Assembly: GCF_032362555.1 (NCBI RefSeq)
Contig: NC_083516.1
Location: forward strand, 3,869,001-3,933,000
DNA length: 64,000 bases
From: Amyelois transitella
Lineage: Eukaryota; Arthropoda; Insecta; Lepidoptera; Pyralidae
Reading direction: 5' to 3'
In this document: one piece after another, positions 1 through 12,800 of the stretch
Layout: the number at the start of each line of letters is the position of its first letter
How positions within the stretch are numbered: position 1 is the stretch's first letter
Program-made: the position numbers and the translations under genes
Notes under the pieces: generated by a model
Database searches by the model: none
What the model was told of the DNA's origin: nothing
Seen by the model: only the letters and a program-made list of their open reading frames with translations

Positions 1-18
1 TATTCTTACTTATTTTAG

Positions 19-3000
19 GTAACTGGACTACCTTACACATGCAAGAAAAAAGATATAAAAGATTTTTTCAGACCCCTTGTGCCATATTCAATACGACTTC
101 CTCTAGGCAAAGGAAAAAAATTAGCTGGTTTCTGTTTTGTTGGATTCAGAACAGATAAAGAGTTGAAAAAAGCATTAGGAAAAGACAAATTATTCATTGG
201 TAAAAATATGTTTTAATTTATGTAATAAAATAATTAACTTTAAAATTTTGATGAACTTCACTGGAAGATTCCATTGACATTCTTTATGAAATTATACTGT
301 GTGAAGTGAACTAATAATTAACTTCAAATGTTCATCATCTTATCTACTTAGAGGTGACCTTAAATAATTTAACATACCTTTAAAATCTTAACTGTTCATG
401 TATTAATAGTAAAAATTAACTTGCAGGTAAAAATCGTGTGCACATACAGCAGTATGAAGATAAGGCAAAGAAAGTAGCTGAAGAAGAGGAGGAGAAGGTG
501 CAACAGAAAAAACAAGAGGTGAGTAACTTATATTTAATATATTTTGCCTAAATTTCCCCTTCAAAGGATGCAGAGATGGGAGTTGCTTACTGTAAAAACT
601 GCCTTTTCTCCAGAGAGGTGAAAAGAAGTATTATAAATGCCCCGCGGGAAAGAGTCGTGATTTTATGTATTTATTTTTATTTAACTATCTTTCGAATTAG
701 GGTACTTATCTCTTTATTTATTTTAAATCAAATTTATTAATGTTTCAGCAAGCAAACAATGAAGAAAGTATAGGCGAAAGCGGTTGTATATTTGTAAGAA
801 ATCTGCCTTACATTGTATCAGAAGCGGAACTCACAAGTCTCTTTGAAAAATATGGTAATGAAAATAATCTATCAAACACCTCTGAAACGTTTTTGATTTA
901 AGTAAATGTAGTCATACTGTATTTACCAACCTTAAGCTTTGAAGTCAACATCTGAAAATGCAATTGGGAATACGATCAATAGTTTCATGTGGGTCTGAGT
1001 CTGACTCTAGTGGTTATGAAGAAATATAGTGTATGCCAGCTCTGTCCATGCAGATGATTGTAATTCAACCAAGGAAAAGCTAATACTAAACTTGAGATTC
1101 TAGGATTATTCGATGGGCTAGCAACCTGTCACTATTTGAATCTCAATTCTATCATTAAGCCATACAGCTGAATGTGGCCTCTCAGTCTTTAATAGATTGT
1201 TGGCTCTGTGTACCCCGTAAGAGATAAAGACGTCAATATGTAAAACAATTTCAGAGGGAAAATTAAGTGAGTGCCCAAAAATCATCTTTACTTTTTTAGG
1301 TCCAATCACAGAAGTGAACATGCCCATCGACCCCATACTCCGACAGGCCAAAGGCTTCGCTACAGTCACGTTCATGATTCCCGAACATGCGGTGAAGGCC
1401 TACACGGAACTAGACGGAACAAGTTTTTGCGGTAGAATGCTGCATCTGCTTCCGGGCAGAACTGAAAAGGTTGATAAGGACAGCGATGATGGTGAGATTT
1501 TTATTGTGGTTATATTCTGCCTCCGGGGTTCGAATCGAAACTGATCAATCGGTCTCAAATGTTCATACATATGGATTTTTATTTAGCAAAAATTTGTGAA
1601 TCTGCTGTCTAGTGGCAGATATAAATATTCTCACAAAATTACAATTTTATTTAACTTTCACAGAAGGTTTATCGTTCAAAGAGAAAAAGGCGAAGAAACT
1701 GAAAGCCCAGGCCAAGTCTTCTCACAACTGGAATGTGCTGTTCCTGGGAGGCAATGCCGTCGCCGACGTCGTGGCGTCTTCATATAACACTACAAAGGAA
1801 CAATTACTTAACGATAATAACAAAAGTAAGTACTTATCAAATCAAAACAGCCTTTTATTGATTAAAACCTTTATTGAGTTAGTTTTGATATATTTATTTG
1901 GACGTTTTGTGGCGGCGGCCATCTTGGACCTACAAACTTCGCTAAGGATACACCAAAATTCCAAATTTAAAAATATAGAAGGATCCAAATTGTTTATCCC
2001 TTTGGAGAACCCGCACACACACATACACATTAAATACCTATCGTTCTTGTTTTGGGGGTAAAAAATGCAATCCCATAGTAGCAGTTCAGCATTATGAAAT
2101 TAACCAATCACATTGGTGTATTCTTTTCAGAAGTATTTGTATTATTTTTAAATTATACATATATTCATGATCTATCTTTTTATCTAGATACAAGTGCAGC
2201 AGTTAGATTGGCCCTCGGAGAGACACAGTTAGTTGCGGAGACAAGAACCTTTTTAGAGACCAATGGAGTTTATCTAGATGCTTTTAATAAGGTATGATTT
2301 AAAAACTTGTCAGTAACATTTTTATATTACCAAGTTTCCTCTATACCTAAAGACAAAAGGCATTCACCTCAGTTAAGCTAGAAGTATTCTGTGGCTTCAA
2401 AGCTCGGAATTTGTGAAAATATTTTTTTCAGACTGCTGCCTGCTTTGGATTAACGTTGCTTCGAAATTTGTTATTTCTTTAATCCTTTGGTCGCCGTTTG
2501 AGATTTATGTTTTATTATTTTACAGTTATGTTAATATTTGCCATAATATTAATGTTAATGAAATAAACCATTAAATGTCTTCCTTTACAGCCTGCGACGA
2601 AAAGATCAAAAACGTGTATCATAGTTAAGAATTTACCCGCAAACACAGATAAAGATGAAATTAGGGCATTATTTGAAAAACATGGACAAATAGCTAGGTT
2701 TCTGATGCCGAAACACGGCATTACAGCACTCGTCGACTTTATTGAACCATTCGAGGCAAAGAAATCATTTAGTAAACTGGCTTATTCTCAATTTAAAACT
2801 GCCCCATTATATTTAGAATGGGCACCAGAGAACGTATTTGTTAAATCAAAAGAAAAAACAACACCAAATACAGAAACTAATGCTTCACTTGAAATCGATG
2901 CAAAATCACAAATGGTCACTGAAGACCAAAAGGAGACAAGTACAGTTAACAAAAATGAACTAGAGAGTGAAATTTTGGAAGAAGATGAAGCGCCAGAAAA

Positions 3001-5622
3001 TGACACTACATTGTTTGTTAAAAATCTTAACTTTGTCACAACCGACGATAGGTTGAAGGAGGTTAGTATGAACTTCACAAAACTGTAATTTTTCTCTGCT
3101 GTGAAAAAGCAGTCAGCTTCGGCACTTTTCGTTAACGTTAACATTAACGTATTAGCTGTAATATATAATTTTATTTCAGCATTTTTCAAGTTGCGGCAAA
3201 GTTTACAGCGCGACTATAGCAAAAAAGAAAGATCCCAAAAATCCAGGACAGTTTTTGTCTATGGGTTATGGTTTTGTGCAATATTACAAAAAGCAAGGGG
3301 CCAATGAGGCTCTAAAAGCATTGCAGAGTTCTAGTTTAGATGGCAAGACTTTAGAATTAAAGCGATCTGAACGCGCAAACACGTAAGTGTTGTCAATTTT
3401 AATCTGTTAAACTGGTTTACTGTATTGTATCAAAATATAAGATGTTCTACCTAGTCCATCTATATACTCATATATATTTATTAACCGACTTCAAAAAAGG
3501 AGTAGGTTCTTAGACACAGAAACAACAACTTTCTTATTGGGCAGTCTAGTAAAGATGAAATTTCGCAAAATATGTAATCAAGCAGTTTTTATTATTATTT
3601 TCTTTACTTTCAGGAATGAAGTGAAAACTTCTAAGAAAAGCACCAGTGCTACGGCCCAGAATGGTACAAAAATATTAGTACGCAACGTTCCATTCCAGGC
3701 GAACAGAAATGAATTGCACGAAATATTCAGGTATGTATAAAAAAAATTCATCTTAGTTGTGTGATTAGTTTCGTCAAGATCAAGTTACATCGTAGATCAC
3801 AGATTTCTGCATAAAAAGGTCAATAAATAAAAAGCTACTGTACAAATATAGTAGACTCATGTACAGCCCATTATACATAGAGAAGAAATGTTCACTAAAA
3901 TTACTAGTCACATGCCTTTTACTTATTTATTTATTAGACAAGTATAAAATATTAGAAAACTTGTGCACCTTTTACTTATTTGTTCAGTTGAGATTTAAAA
4001 TTATTATTTTTTTAAATTTAATTTAAAAAAAAAGCGATATTGTTAATATTTTCTTATACCTAAAAAGAAATTAACAGCAAATTAAGTATAATCAACATTC
4101 AAATAATTTAATTCAAACACGATGAAATCAAAACCAATGTTTACCTACATACCGTGATTGTATTTGCTGATAAACGTTCTGGTATCGATAATTCATTAGT
4201 AGTTAAAATTTACAACTGTGGAAATCATACATACATATAGTTTATATTCCTTGCGGGGTAGACAGAGCCAAAAGACATGCAAAAGACCACAAGGCCACGT
4301 TCAGCTGTATGACTTTATGATGGAATTGACATTCAAATAGTGACAGGTTGTAATCGATGTTACAAGAGGAATCCCAAGTTTATAAGCCTATCCCTTAGTT
4401 TCCTTTTACGACATCCACAAAAAATATATGGAGTGTTTCTATTCTAAAGTGCCCGAAACCACACGAAAATAGTATATCAATATCAATCATATACACATAT
4501 GGAAATCACCATACTTATGATGGTTGATTTTAGCTTAAAATTATAAGAAGAGCATGAGTAGTAGAGAGTTAAAGCTCACTGTGAGCATGGAATGTGCCAA
4601 ATGAGTTCTTTCTTCCCTACACAGTACATTCGCTTGAAGGTTAACTCGATGATCTTTCGGTGAGGGAAATTTCAGTTAGGTTAGTTAAAGGCACATTTCA
4701 GTAATTGCTATGAATTTTTGATCAAAATTGATGTGTTCAGGGTTACAATGGTCAGATGGAAGTCCCTCTTTGTACTCCTAAATCATAGTCACGTCATGTA
4801 ATTTTATTCAGTTTATTATCAGGTATCGATTTAATTTCCTGTTTATTTGATATTGCTTATCTCGACCAATTGGTTTACAAATGCATACTAGCGTGTGGCA
4901 AATGTTCAAACTAATATCCACTTGTTAACATTTTGTTACAGAGCCTTTGGTGAAATAAAAACATTGAGGATGCCCAAAAAACTTACACCTGGCTCCGATC
5001 AGCATCGTGGGTTCGCGTTTGTGGACTACTACACTAAAGCTGATGCAAAGGTAAAATTCCGCTGTATGTTTTACTACTTATATCCCTCGACCCATTCCTC
5101 ACTATCAATTTTAAAGATCTAACTTGCTAATATATCTTACTAATCAATGCGAAGTTTGTAAGGATGTGTTTATGTATGTTTGTTACTTTTGTACATAAAT
5201 AGGAAATTTGATACACGAATAGAACATTACCTAAAAAACTATATTCCAAATACCCACATGTGCAAAGCCCTGGCATGAAGCTAGTAAAGAGTATAAATAA
5301 AAAACAACACAATACCTACGTACATTGTTATTTTTAATGTATTTTTATGTACTACTTAAAATGTGTAGTTACAAACAAACAAATAATACGCCACAAAACT
5401 TTTCTTTTTTAGTCTGCATTTGATACTCTGTGCCAATCGACTCATCTCTACGGACGAAGACTTGTGCTAGAATGGGCTGATCAAACTGACGAAAATGAAG
5501 ACATAAATGCTCTGAGGAAACGAACGGCTCAAAGTTTTAATGCAAAGGCCCCGAGCGGCAAGAAATCTAGGAAGGCGGCAGTCGACGTGGAAACCTTTGT
5601 TGAGGGCGAAAATAAAATGTAA
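19..5622 (+). CDS. RBM19: RBM19/MRD1-like multiple RNA-recognition-motif protein, 3' part
   Basis: Partial gene; the 5' end lies left of the window. Exons read as 19-199, 427-518, 749-854, 1300-1491, 1664-1825, 2188-2291, 2591-3061, 3180-3382, 3614-3730, 4942-5050 and 5413-5622 give 648 codons in one frame, ending in TAA. Five RRMs are visible: VTGLPYTCKKKDIKDFF, GCIFVRNLPYIVSEAELTSL, TCIIVKNLPANTDKDEIRAL, TTLFVKNLNFVTTDDRLKEH and TKILVRNVPFQANRNELHEI, corresponding to RRM2-RRM6 of the six-RRM family. RNP1-like strands include KGFATVTF, MGYGFVQY and HRGFAFVDY. The family is nucleolar and acts in 18S rRNA processing and small-subunit assembly. An acidic linker of mostly K/E residues follows RRM2. 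Intron 10 (3731-4941) holds a reverse SINE copy. Orthology to RBM19 is strong from RRM number and order; only the N-terminal RRM is missing. Confidence 0.92.
605..670 (+). mobile_element. LINE 3'-tail fragment
   Basis: ccccgcgggaaagagtcgtg followed by attttatgtatttat matches the 3' end of the LINE at 42.2-42.5 kb. It lies in an RBM19 intron. Confidence 0.55.
1066..1245 (+). repeat. SINE copy, 3' part
   Basis: Contains gatgggctagcaacctgtca, aagccatacagctgaatgtg and gataaagacgtcaatatg; diverged. It lies in RBM19 intron 3 as numbered from the window start. Confidence 0.75.
3478..3545 (+). repeat. Moth interspersed repeat fragment
   Basis: aaccgacttcaaaaaaggag followed by taggttctta is a string I recognise as common in moth genomic repeats. 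Only a short end is present here, in an RBM19 intron. Confidence 0.4.
4226..4475 (-). repeat. Near full-length SINE copy, reverse orientation
   Basis: Starts catacatacatatag, continues ccttgcggggtagacagagc, ggccacgttcagctgtatg and cttttacgacatccac, and ends gaaaccacacgaa. It lies in the large intron 3731-4941 of RBM19. Confidence 0.75.
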
Positions 5623-6019
5623 ATTTGATTGCAACATTTTTATTTAATTCCCCGTGTAGAGTACATAATACATTTATTTATATTAGGAGTTATAACTAAT
5701 TGATAGTTTTCATCTAATTCATTAAAATGCAATTAACATTTAAAGTGTTTGCTAATGCCCTGCGGGGTTATTCACGAACGTTGATTAGACATATATCATT
5801 CCTTTTACTCATCTTTCCTTTTACTCTTTTCTGAGGTTAACCGAATAGGAAGAAAGGGCTGAGGTACATGTGCATATCAACGTTAATAAATAGACCTATT
5901 GATGTTTAAACATATGTTGCAAAAAGATTGCATTTTAACTAAGAAAAACTTGAATTGTAAATAAAAATTTAACACAATATCACAACATCTTTTTTGAATG
6001 GGTATTTTGTGGTCTTTCC
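5623..6019 (+). other. RBM19 3' UTR and downstream spacer
   Basis: No gene is visible. Possible polyadenylation signals for RBM19 (AATAAA) lie near 5886 and 5960. A weak inverted match (acgttgat near 5780, atcaacgtt near 5875) is the only other structure seen. Confidence 0.5.
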
Positions 6020-6334
6020 ATGGCGACTACAATTCCAATTTACATTTCAACTGCTATTTTACTCTTAACGTTTAGTTTCGTTATAATTAAGTTCAAATAT
6101 TTTATGGCAAAGTCCAGTCAAGAATTACTATACCATCTCGTTTATAATCAAAGTATTTCTATGGAAATGTGGTTATGTCAAAAAACTATGTTTATTTTTG
6201 GGAACCTGGACTTATCATTCCTCAAAATATTTGACTTCCCCTATATTTTTGCAGTTGCCGAAAATGCAATTTTATTAATAGAATATGTATGCATCAAAAT
6301 AATGACCAAAATAAGGAAAACCAATTTTAACTAA
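6020..6334 (+). CDS. Hypothetical small membrane ORF, 104 aa
   Basis: Not recognised. It starts at an ATG in a fair context (tccATGg) and runs 104 codons without an intron. The N-terminal stretch, about residues 5-28 (starting ATTIPIYISTAILLL), is a convincing hydrophobic segment, with a second weaker one around residues 70-95. The C-terminus is basic. It sits 0.4 kb past the RBM19 stop on the same strand, so it could be a separate short gene, a long 3' UTR feature or a chance ORF in A/T-rich DNA. A/T-rich sequence favours hydrophobic Ile/Phe/Leu-rich chance ORFs, which lowers confidence. Confidence 0.25.
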   Translation: MATTIPIYISTAILLLTFSFVIIKFKYFMAKSSQELLYHLVYNQSISMEMWLCQKTMFIFGNLDLSFLKIFDFPYIFAVAENAILLIEYVCIKIMTKIRKTNFN

Positions 6335-7663
6335 ATTAAAAATAAACTCTCGAATTTATACTTTCGAAGATCCTTACAAAATTTTCACAATAACATACAT
6401 TTTTATCATATACCTAACATAGTTGTTGATATCATTTCAATTGTGATTATGAATCATCGTAGGTGGAGTCTATAGATATCAGTGCTGGTGTTTGCTTGGA
6501 CTTGGCTGTGGTTAACTCAAAATGTTGGAAATTCTTCCTTGTGACTTTCGACAAATCAATCTGATCACAAGTTTTAATATTATTAATGTTCCATATTCTA
6601 ATATATACAAAAATTTATTAATTATACCTAAAATCTAAACCCTGGCTATAGCCTGGGCATAATAAACCTTATTTACAGAAACTAGGAAGATTCTAAATGA
6701 ATCCCACATCAAAATCAAATATTTTTGGAGTTATGAAAAATCAAGTCAGGGTCCGAGAGGCAGCTTCAATCAAGAATTAAGTGTTTAGGATGATTAATCT
6801 CAGAACATTACCCATTTACGAGACAGAAAATTAAGAACCAATACCTGACACTGGTTCATATCACGAAACATTATGACCATTTGGCCTACCTATTCATCCT
6901 GTACTGGTTGCTAGTTGCAGAGCCACACAATGTCATTACAACTAATTAATACTAGAAGACTGGAAAATATTTACAAGTTGCTTTAATTAGCTCAAGTAAA
7001 ATATAAGAGTGAAAAAAAAACCATGAATAATTATAGTATGCGACATAGATAAAAATAAATAAATCACATTATATTCCAAACTCAAACTTTTCTTTCCTAA
7101 ATTTTCATTTTTATTTCACCAACATGCAAAATACATTGAAATCTAAAAGACACTTTTAATTCATACTTAATGTTGTGCTCATCAATTATGTGAAAGCACC
7201 CCTATGGATACATTAATGAATTTTGTTAATCAATTTGCTTGCTACCATTAGTAAGTCAATTAATTTACAAACAGCAATATAATTAAAAATATTTCATTTC
7301 TGTGATGGTATGTTCATTGGATTACTATGGCCAATATTCCATCTGTAAATTCTATATTTGCCTCAAATAAAAATAAGTAATAAAATTCAATTTATTGGAT
7401 CTGTAACATTTAAATCTATTATAGACATTTACAGTAATTTATCAATTGTTTAAATAATTTATAGTGTATTTTCCATATGTTAATTACAATTCTGACAAGT
7501 CATATTTTTTTTGCACAAAATAAATTAATAAAAACATTAATTTTATCTTTTGATGAGAGCAAAATATTTGTAATATTTGCATTCAACAAAAACAATGGAT
7601 ATTTTAATAATAATAAAAAATCAAGCAATATTTACTTTACACATAAAAAAGAAATTAATGCAT
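6335..7663. other. Spacer containing the TM9SF3 3' UTR
   Basis: A/T-rich sequence with no convincing gene. The right part is probably TM9SF3 3' UTR, read leftwards from 7664; a candidate minus-strand AATAAA (tttatt on the plus strand) lies near 7390. No repeat family was recognised. Confidence 0.4.
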
Positions 7664-9391
7664 TTAGTCAATTTTCACAGTGGAATATATTTTCCTAACA
7701 AATATGCTAGTGCCCAGATATCCAACAGTTCCACATATGATACCAAGAGCCAGACTGAAAAGAGCCATGTAGCCAAAATAGAATGTAGTTTGGAAGAGGC
7801 CATACATTTTAGTTTTGAATATGAAATAGTAGAATGAGTACAAGTACACATAGAGAGCAGTGCTTCCAGCAGACAGGAAACTTGTCCACTGCCAGCGGTA
7901 GTCTTCGGCATTCAGTAGGAAGTAAGTGCAAACTATAGTCACACATACAGTTACAATCATCAGAATCAAAAAGACGAGCAACATAAACCCATACACATAG
8001 TAAATTTTATATGCCCAAAATGAGGTAAATATAAAGTACATTTCAATGAAAATGGACCCAAAAGGTAGAATGCCACCCATGATAATAATGATGAGAGGCT
8101 CCATAAACCATTTCTTTTCAGGAATAGGCCTTGGTACAGCATTTATGCGGCAGGGATAATCAGGTTGACCAGCCAGGTTACGTCCGAGTACAGTGCCCAC
8201 TAATGTCAAGGGCAAAATAACAAAAGTACAGATAGACATTACTGCAATCATGCTACCAAATGGAATGGCTCTAGAGGCATGGTAATACATGGCAATAAAA
8301 TTGATGAAAAATGCTGTCCCACATACCAACATAGGAAGTAAGAAAGCAGATAAAAGCATTTGCTTGATCCAGAGCTTTCCACCCATTCTGGCATAAAGTG
8401 AACCCCCAAAGTAACCATTGATGGGAGAAGTTGCAGCATATATGAATATCGCTGTTGAGAGCAAGGAACCTCTTTCAGTATAAAGTTCACCAAATATAGT
8501 AAAAATAATAACACCCAAAGTTACCACTGTTAATTGGTAACCAGAGCCGACCAGAGCAGAGAAAAATGCCAAGTGGGGCACTGGACGGAACACATCACCA
8601 TGCACTTGCTTCCAACCATACTCATCACCCAAATCTTTCTCCAAGTCATCAAGATCATCATCTTTTGAATACCGGGCATAATCTTTACGTAGAGTTCTCA
8701 TCAAAATCATGGAGACTAGACCTACTAGGAATATAACCATCATGAAACTATTAAAGATACTGAACCAATGAATCCTATGTTGGAAAAAGTTGGGGTCCAA
8801 ATATTTATCAAAACGATCCTCAAATTTGATGTTGCTCTTCTTCCAATTCACTTCATAGGTAAATGGAATGTTTGCGTTAGGTGTCAACAGTTCTTTATTC
8901 TCAGCAGTAAGATTTACTTCTACAATCCTATTGCCATTGTATCCAATATCGAATTTCTTATGTGTCCAAATATAATATTGGTCACCATCAATTTCTCCAA
9001 GTATTCCCCATATTGGTAAGTCATCAATGTACATCTGATACCAATAATGGTTTTTTACAGCATATACAAGCGCTTTGTAGTTTTGATCGGTGAGTGATAT
9101 GGCACAATACTGTTGTGCTGGAACATTTTCTTTGAAGTTAATATCCAGACCACTGAATTCCAATTCGACTCCCTGAAGAGCTTCCGACAATGTTTCATGG
9201 TAATGCTCGATTTTCACTTTAGTACCACCGCACAGAGGTAGCGAAAAATAAGCGTAAGTTTCTTGTCGGTTATGATATGGGCCTACGGTATTCATCCACA
9301 GCACGACTTGCTCCTTATCTTCATAAATGTGTTTATGTTCATCACAGTTAACTATTCGCCACAGGACAAACAAAAAATATAAAACTTTCAT
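7664..9391 (-). CDS. TM9SF3: Transmembrane 9 superfamily member 3 (EMP70 family)
   Basis: An intact intronless gene of 575 aa, close to the usual TM9SF3 length of just under 590. A signal peptide ([16 protein letters not shown]) is followed by the luminal domain with [18 protein letters not shown] and [18 protein letters not shown]-like text typical of TM9SF3. Nine transmembrane segments follow from about residue 215, including [19 protein letters not shown]. The conserved [19 protein letters not shown] loop and the [10 protein letters not shown] motif are present. The C-terminus ends VKID, matching the family's KxD/E-type Golgi-retention signal. The family is a set of Golgi/endosomal multispanning proteins with roles in membrane-protein sorting. 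It is transcribed away from NLE1, with start codons 431 bp apart, suggesting a shared promoter region. Confidence 0.96.
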   Translation of the reverse strand: MKVLYFLFVLWRIVNCDEHKHIYEDKEQVVLWMNTVGPYHNRQETYAYFSLPLCGGTKVKIEHYHETLSEALQGVELEFSGLDINFKENVPAQQYCAISLTDQNYKALVYAVKNHYWYQMYIDDLPIWGILGEIDGDQYYIWTHKKFDIGYNGNRIVEVNLTAENKELLTPNANIPFTYEVNWKKSNIKFEDRFDKYLDPNFFQHRIHWFSIFNSFMMVIFLVGLVSMILMRTLRKDYARYSKDDDLDDLEKDLGDEYGWKQVHGDVFRPVPHLAFFSALVGSGYQLTVVTLGVIIFTIFGELYTERGSLLSTAIFIYAATSPINGYFGGSLYARMGGKLWIKQMLLSAFLLPMLVCGTAFFINFIAMYYHASRAIPFGSMIAVMSICTFVILPLTLVGTVLGRNLAGQPDYPCRINAVPRPIPEKKWFMEPLIIIIMGGILPFGSIFIEMYFIFTSFWAYKIYYVYGFMLLVFLILMIVTVCVTIVCTYFLLNAEDYRWQWTSFLSAGSTALYVYLYSFYYFIFKTKMYGLFQTTFYFGYMALFSLALGIICGTVGYLGTSIFVRKIYSTVKID

Positions 9392-9822
9392 TGTTAAATC
9401 AAATTGCAGGTAAAAGTCAATGATTAATTTATTTTAAATTAAAATAAACATAACACGTAGGATGGAATGCCGCTGTCCGTCCGACATTTAAATAATGTTG
9501 CCATGCCATAACTAAATGGAAACTCGTATAAATAATGCACCATGCATGAATTTTATTTATTTGAATTGAAAATAAAGGATCAATCTTGCTTGCGGGATTA
9601 AAAAAGATTATAGAAATGATAGATGGAAATTTCAATGTTAAAAGCTAAAAGGGGAAAAGAAAGCAATAATTATTTGCCTCTTCCTTGTCGTAAGGAAATA
9701 GATAAAAGTTATGTCAATGTCAAAGACATCCTTTGTTTATCATTGTTTTTAAGGTTATCTTTACCAACAAGACATGCACATAGGTATTCTTTTTGAATAA
9801 TTTTATTTAACTTGTAATAAAC
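9392..9822. promoter_or_regulatory. Divergent intergenic promoter region of TM9SF3 and NLE1
   Basis: A 431-bp gap separates the two start codons, which point away from each other. No TATA box stands out, as expected for housekeeping genes. Promoter function is inferred from geometry only. Confidence 0.5.
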
Positions 9823-12800
9823 ATGGAAGTGGATTTACCTAGCTGTGTTCAAGCAAAACTAAAATCTGATACGGGAGAAGAAGTTGGGGGCACTTTGGAC
9901 CTGCCTTTGAATATTACCAAAGATCAGCTGCAACTCATCTGTAATGCACTTTTACAAGAGGTATTTAGTTATAAACTTGCTATTCTAATGCAAACGAAAC
10001 ATAATGAATAAACATATTATAATAATAGTATATTATCTTTGTAGGAAGACAAACCGTTCCTCTTCTTTGTCAAAGATGTTGAAATCACATCAACATTGAA
10101 AGACTCACTGGATATTAAAACTTTGAATTCTGAAGAAGTTGTGGATATAATATATCAACAACAAGCAGTTTTTAGAGTACGTCCAATAACAAGATGTACT
10201 AGGTAAGTGAAATTTTCTTTTAGTAGTACCTCTTAGCCCTTCATTGCATGAATTTTCCTATTTTTTTTTAAATAAATCAGGTTGATGTAATTAATGCTCT
10301 AAATTAAAGGATTTTTTTAAATATTTAAAAAAAAATCCTAGTATAAATAAGAATTTGAATTATATAAAAAACAGTGATGAAAATTTACATCATTATGCAT
10401 TGTTACATATATAGCTCAGTACTAAATAATTCAAAAGATATTGTTTACTTATTCTCCTTTATTCTAAATGATAATTTAAAAAACAATTATTATTTTTATT
10501 CAAGTACAAATTAACTCCACATTGATTACACAAAATTGTGGAATAGCCTTTACATTTGGGAAATTTACACCGAAGTGCCCTTTCTTTTTTTTATTGTAAT
10601 TCTTCTTCTAGTAGACTGGTACTAGGGTTTTATTGTACGCAATAGTCATTTATAAAGTTGCCAGCAGCAACAAATTTAAAGTTTACAGTTTTTGAGGACC
10701 TTTTTTTCTTCACTAAATGTTATGATTGAAATTTCCATCATCATGCAAAGAAGGGTTAGAGTTATATATCTTAAGTAAATATGTGTTATTATTTGTTCAT
10801 ATTAGTTCTATACCCGGGCATGCAGAAGCTGTTATATCAACCAGCTTTAGTCCATCTGGCAAACAGATAGCCAGTGGCTCAGGGGACACGACTGTCCGAT
10901 TTTGGGATTTGAGTACTCAAACACCTCTTCATGTCTGTAAAGGTATGATAATTCTCTTTGTTTATTCTTCAGTTAACTTAAAGTAAAATGATGCACAAAA
11001 TTATTATTGTGCACCAATTGTGGGCATTCAAGTGCTCATCTTATTTTGTCTTTTATTTTTAAGAATAATTGCTTATCTGTGATTTTATGTTTCAAGGCCA
11101 CAATAACTGGGTGCTATGCATAAGTTGGTCACCAGATGGTTCAAAACTAGCATCTGCTTGCAAACAAGGAAAAATTATTTTATGGGAACCAAATACTGGA
11201 AAGCAGATTGGCAAAACTATGACTGGCCATAAGCAGTGGATTACAGCATTAGCTTGGGAACCATATCATAAGTAAGTAGGAGACATTTTTTAGGAATTCA
11301 GATTCATAACTTTTATTCATTATCATGGGACACTGCAATAATTGTCATATCTTTTGATTCCACAACATTGGTTGATGTCAAATAATTAACTTAAAACTAA
11401 GTTTACTACCTAAGAAAAGAATTTTATTGAGAAAACATTAAAAATATTTCTTTTTTTAAATTAGTATTTTGTAAAGCCATTGAATTCACATAGAAAACAT
11501 TTATTTTTTATCTTATAGAAATCCAGATTGCAGAAAAATAGCAAGCTCTTCAAAGGATGGTGATGTAAGAATATGGGACACAGTGACAGGACTTACAGTC
11601 CTAAGTTTGTGTGGACATTCGAAAGCTGTCACTGGTATTAAATGGGGGGGAAATGGGCTAATATACACATCCTCACAGGATAGAACAATCAAAGTATGAA
11701 TTTAACTTCAGCATATGATATTTAAACAATAGAACTACTTTATTAGTAACATACTTTTTAAATCTAATTTTCTGCACATATGGATGGAACTTTGGACACA
11801 GCTCATGTGAAAAGTATCTTTGTCTTATCTTTGCTCCAAACTGTAAAATTAAATTTAATAATAATTAATTTTCCTGTGAAGTAGTTACCAACTTACTTTC
11901 ACATTTATAATTTTAAGTTAGTATGGGACAAAACAAAATTACATTACATATAATCACGTTTTTTACCTTTACGGAGAAAACAGAGCCAACAATCTTGCAA
12001 AAGAAACATTATGCTTAAATATTATGATGCCTGTTCATAAAATTATATGATTTTTATAGGTTTGGAGAGCTGATGATGGAATTCTTTGTAGGACTTTGGA
12101 AGGACATGCTCATTGGGTGAATACACTGGCATTAAGTACTGACTATGTGTTGCGCACAGGTCCATTCCATCCTGTCATGGATCAAAATGGATTTATCACT
12201 GATAGTTAGTATATTAAACAAGTGGTAGATATATGTAATTGGTTCTATTTCTTTAGATGTAATTAAAGAACTATAATATGAATAGACATGACAATATTAT
12301 ACATTTTTATAAATATTACTTTCAGAAAAGGTCTTACAGCAAAGAGCTTTGGAAAGGTATGAAGCCGTATGTACACAAGGTGCAGAAAAACTAGTTTCTG
12401 GTTCAGATGACTTTACACTATTTTTGTGGCTACCAGAGAAGGAAAAGAGACCAATGGCAAGAATGACAGGGCATCAACAACTTATAAATGATGTTAAGTT
12501 TTCACCAGATACAAGGTGATGAATGATTATTTTTCAATATTATTAACATGAACATTGCTTTTTTGATAAAGTTTCAAGTGTGGAATGAAATTTAAGGTTA
12601 CTATGGTCATGGGAATTTTCAAAAAGACTAAACAAATGCCTAGTTATTTAAGCTTAAACAATACAATAATTAATTTGGTGTGCATTTATATTTATATATA
12701 TGTATATAATAATATATACTCATCTTCTCTTTTAAAGTAGGTTAGAATAAGTAAATAAAAATTCTTACAGAATAATAGCATCAGCATCATTTGATAAATC

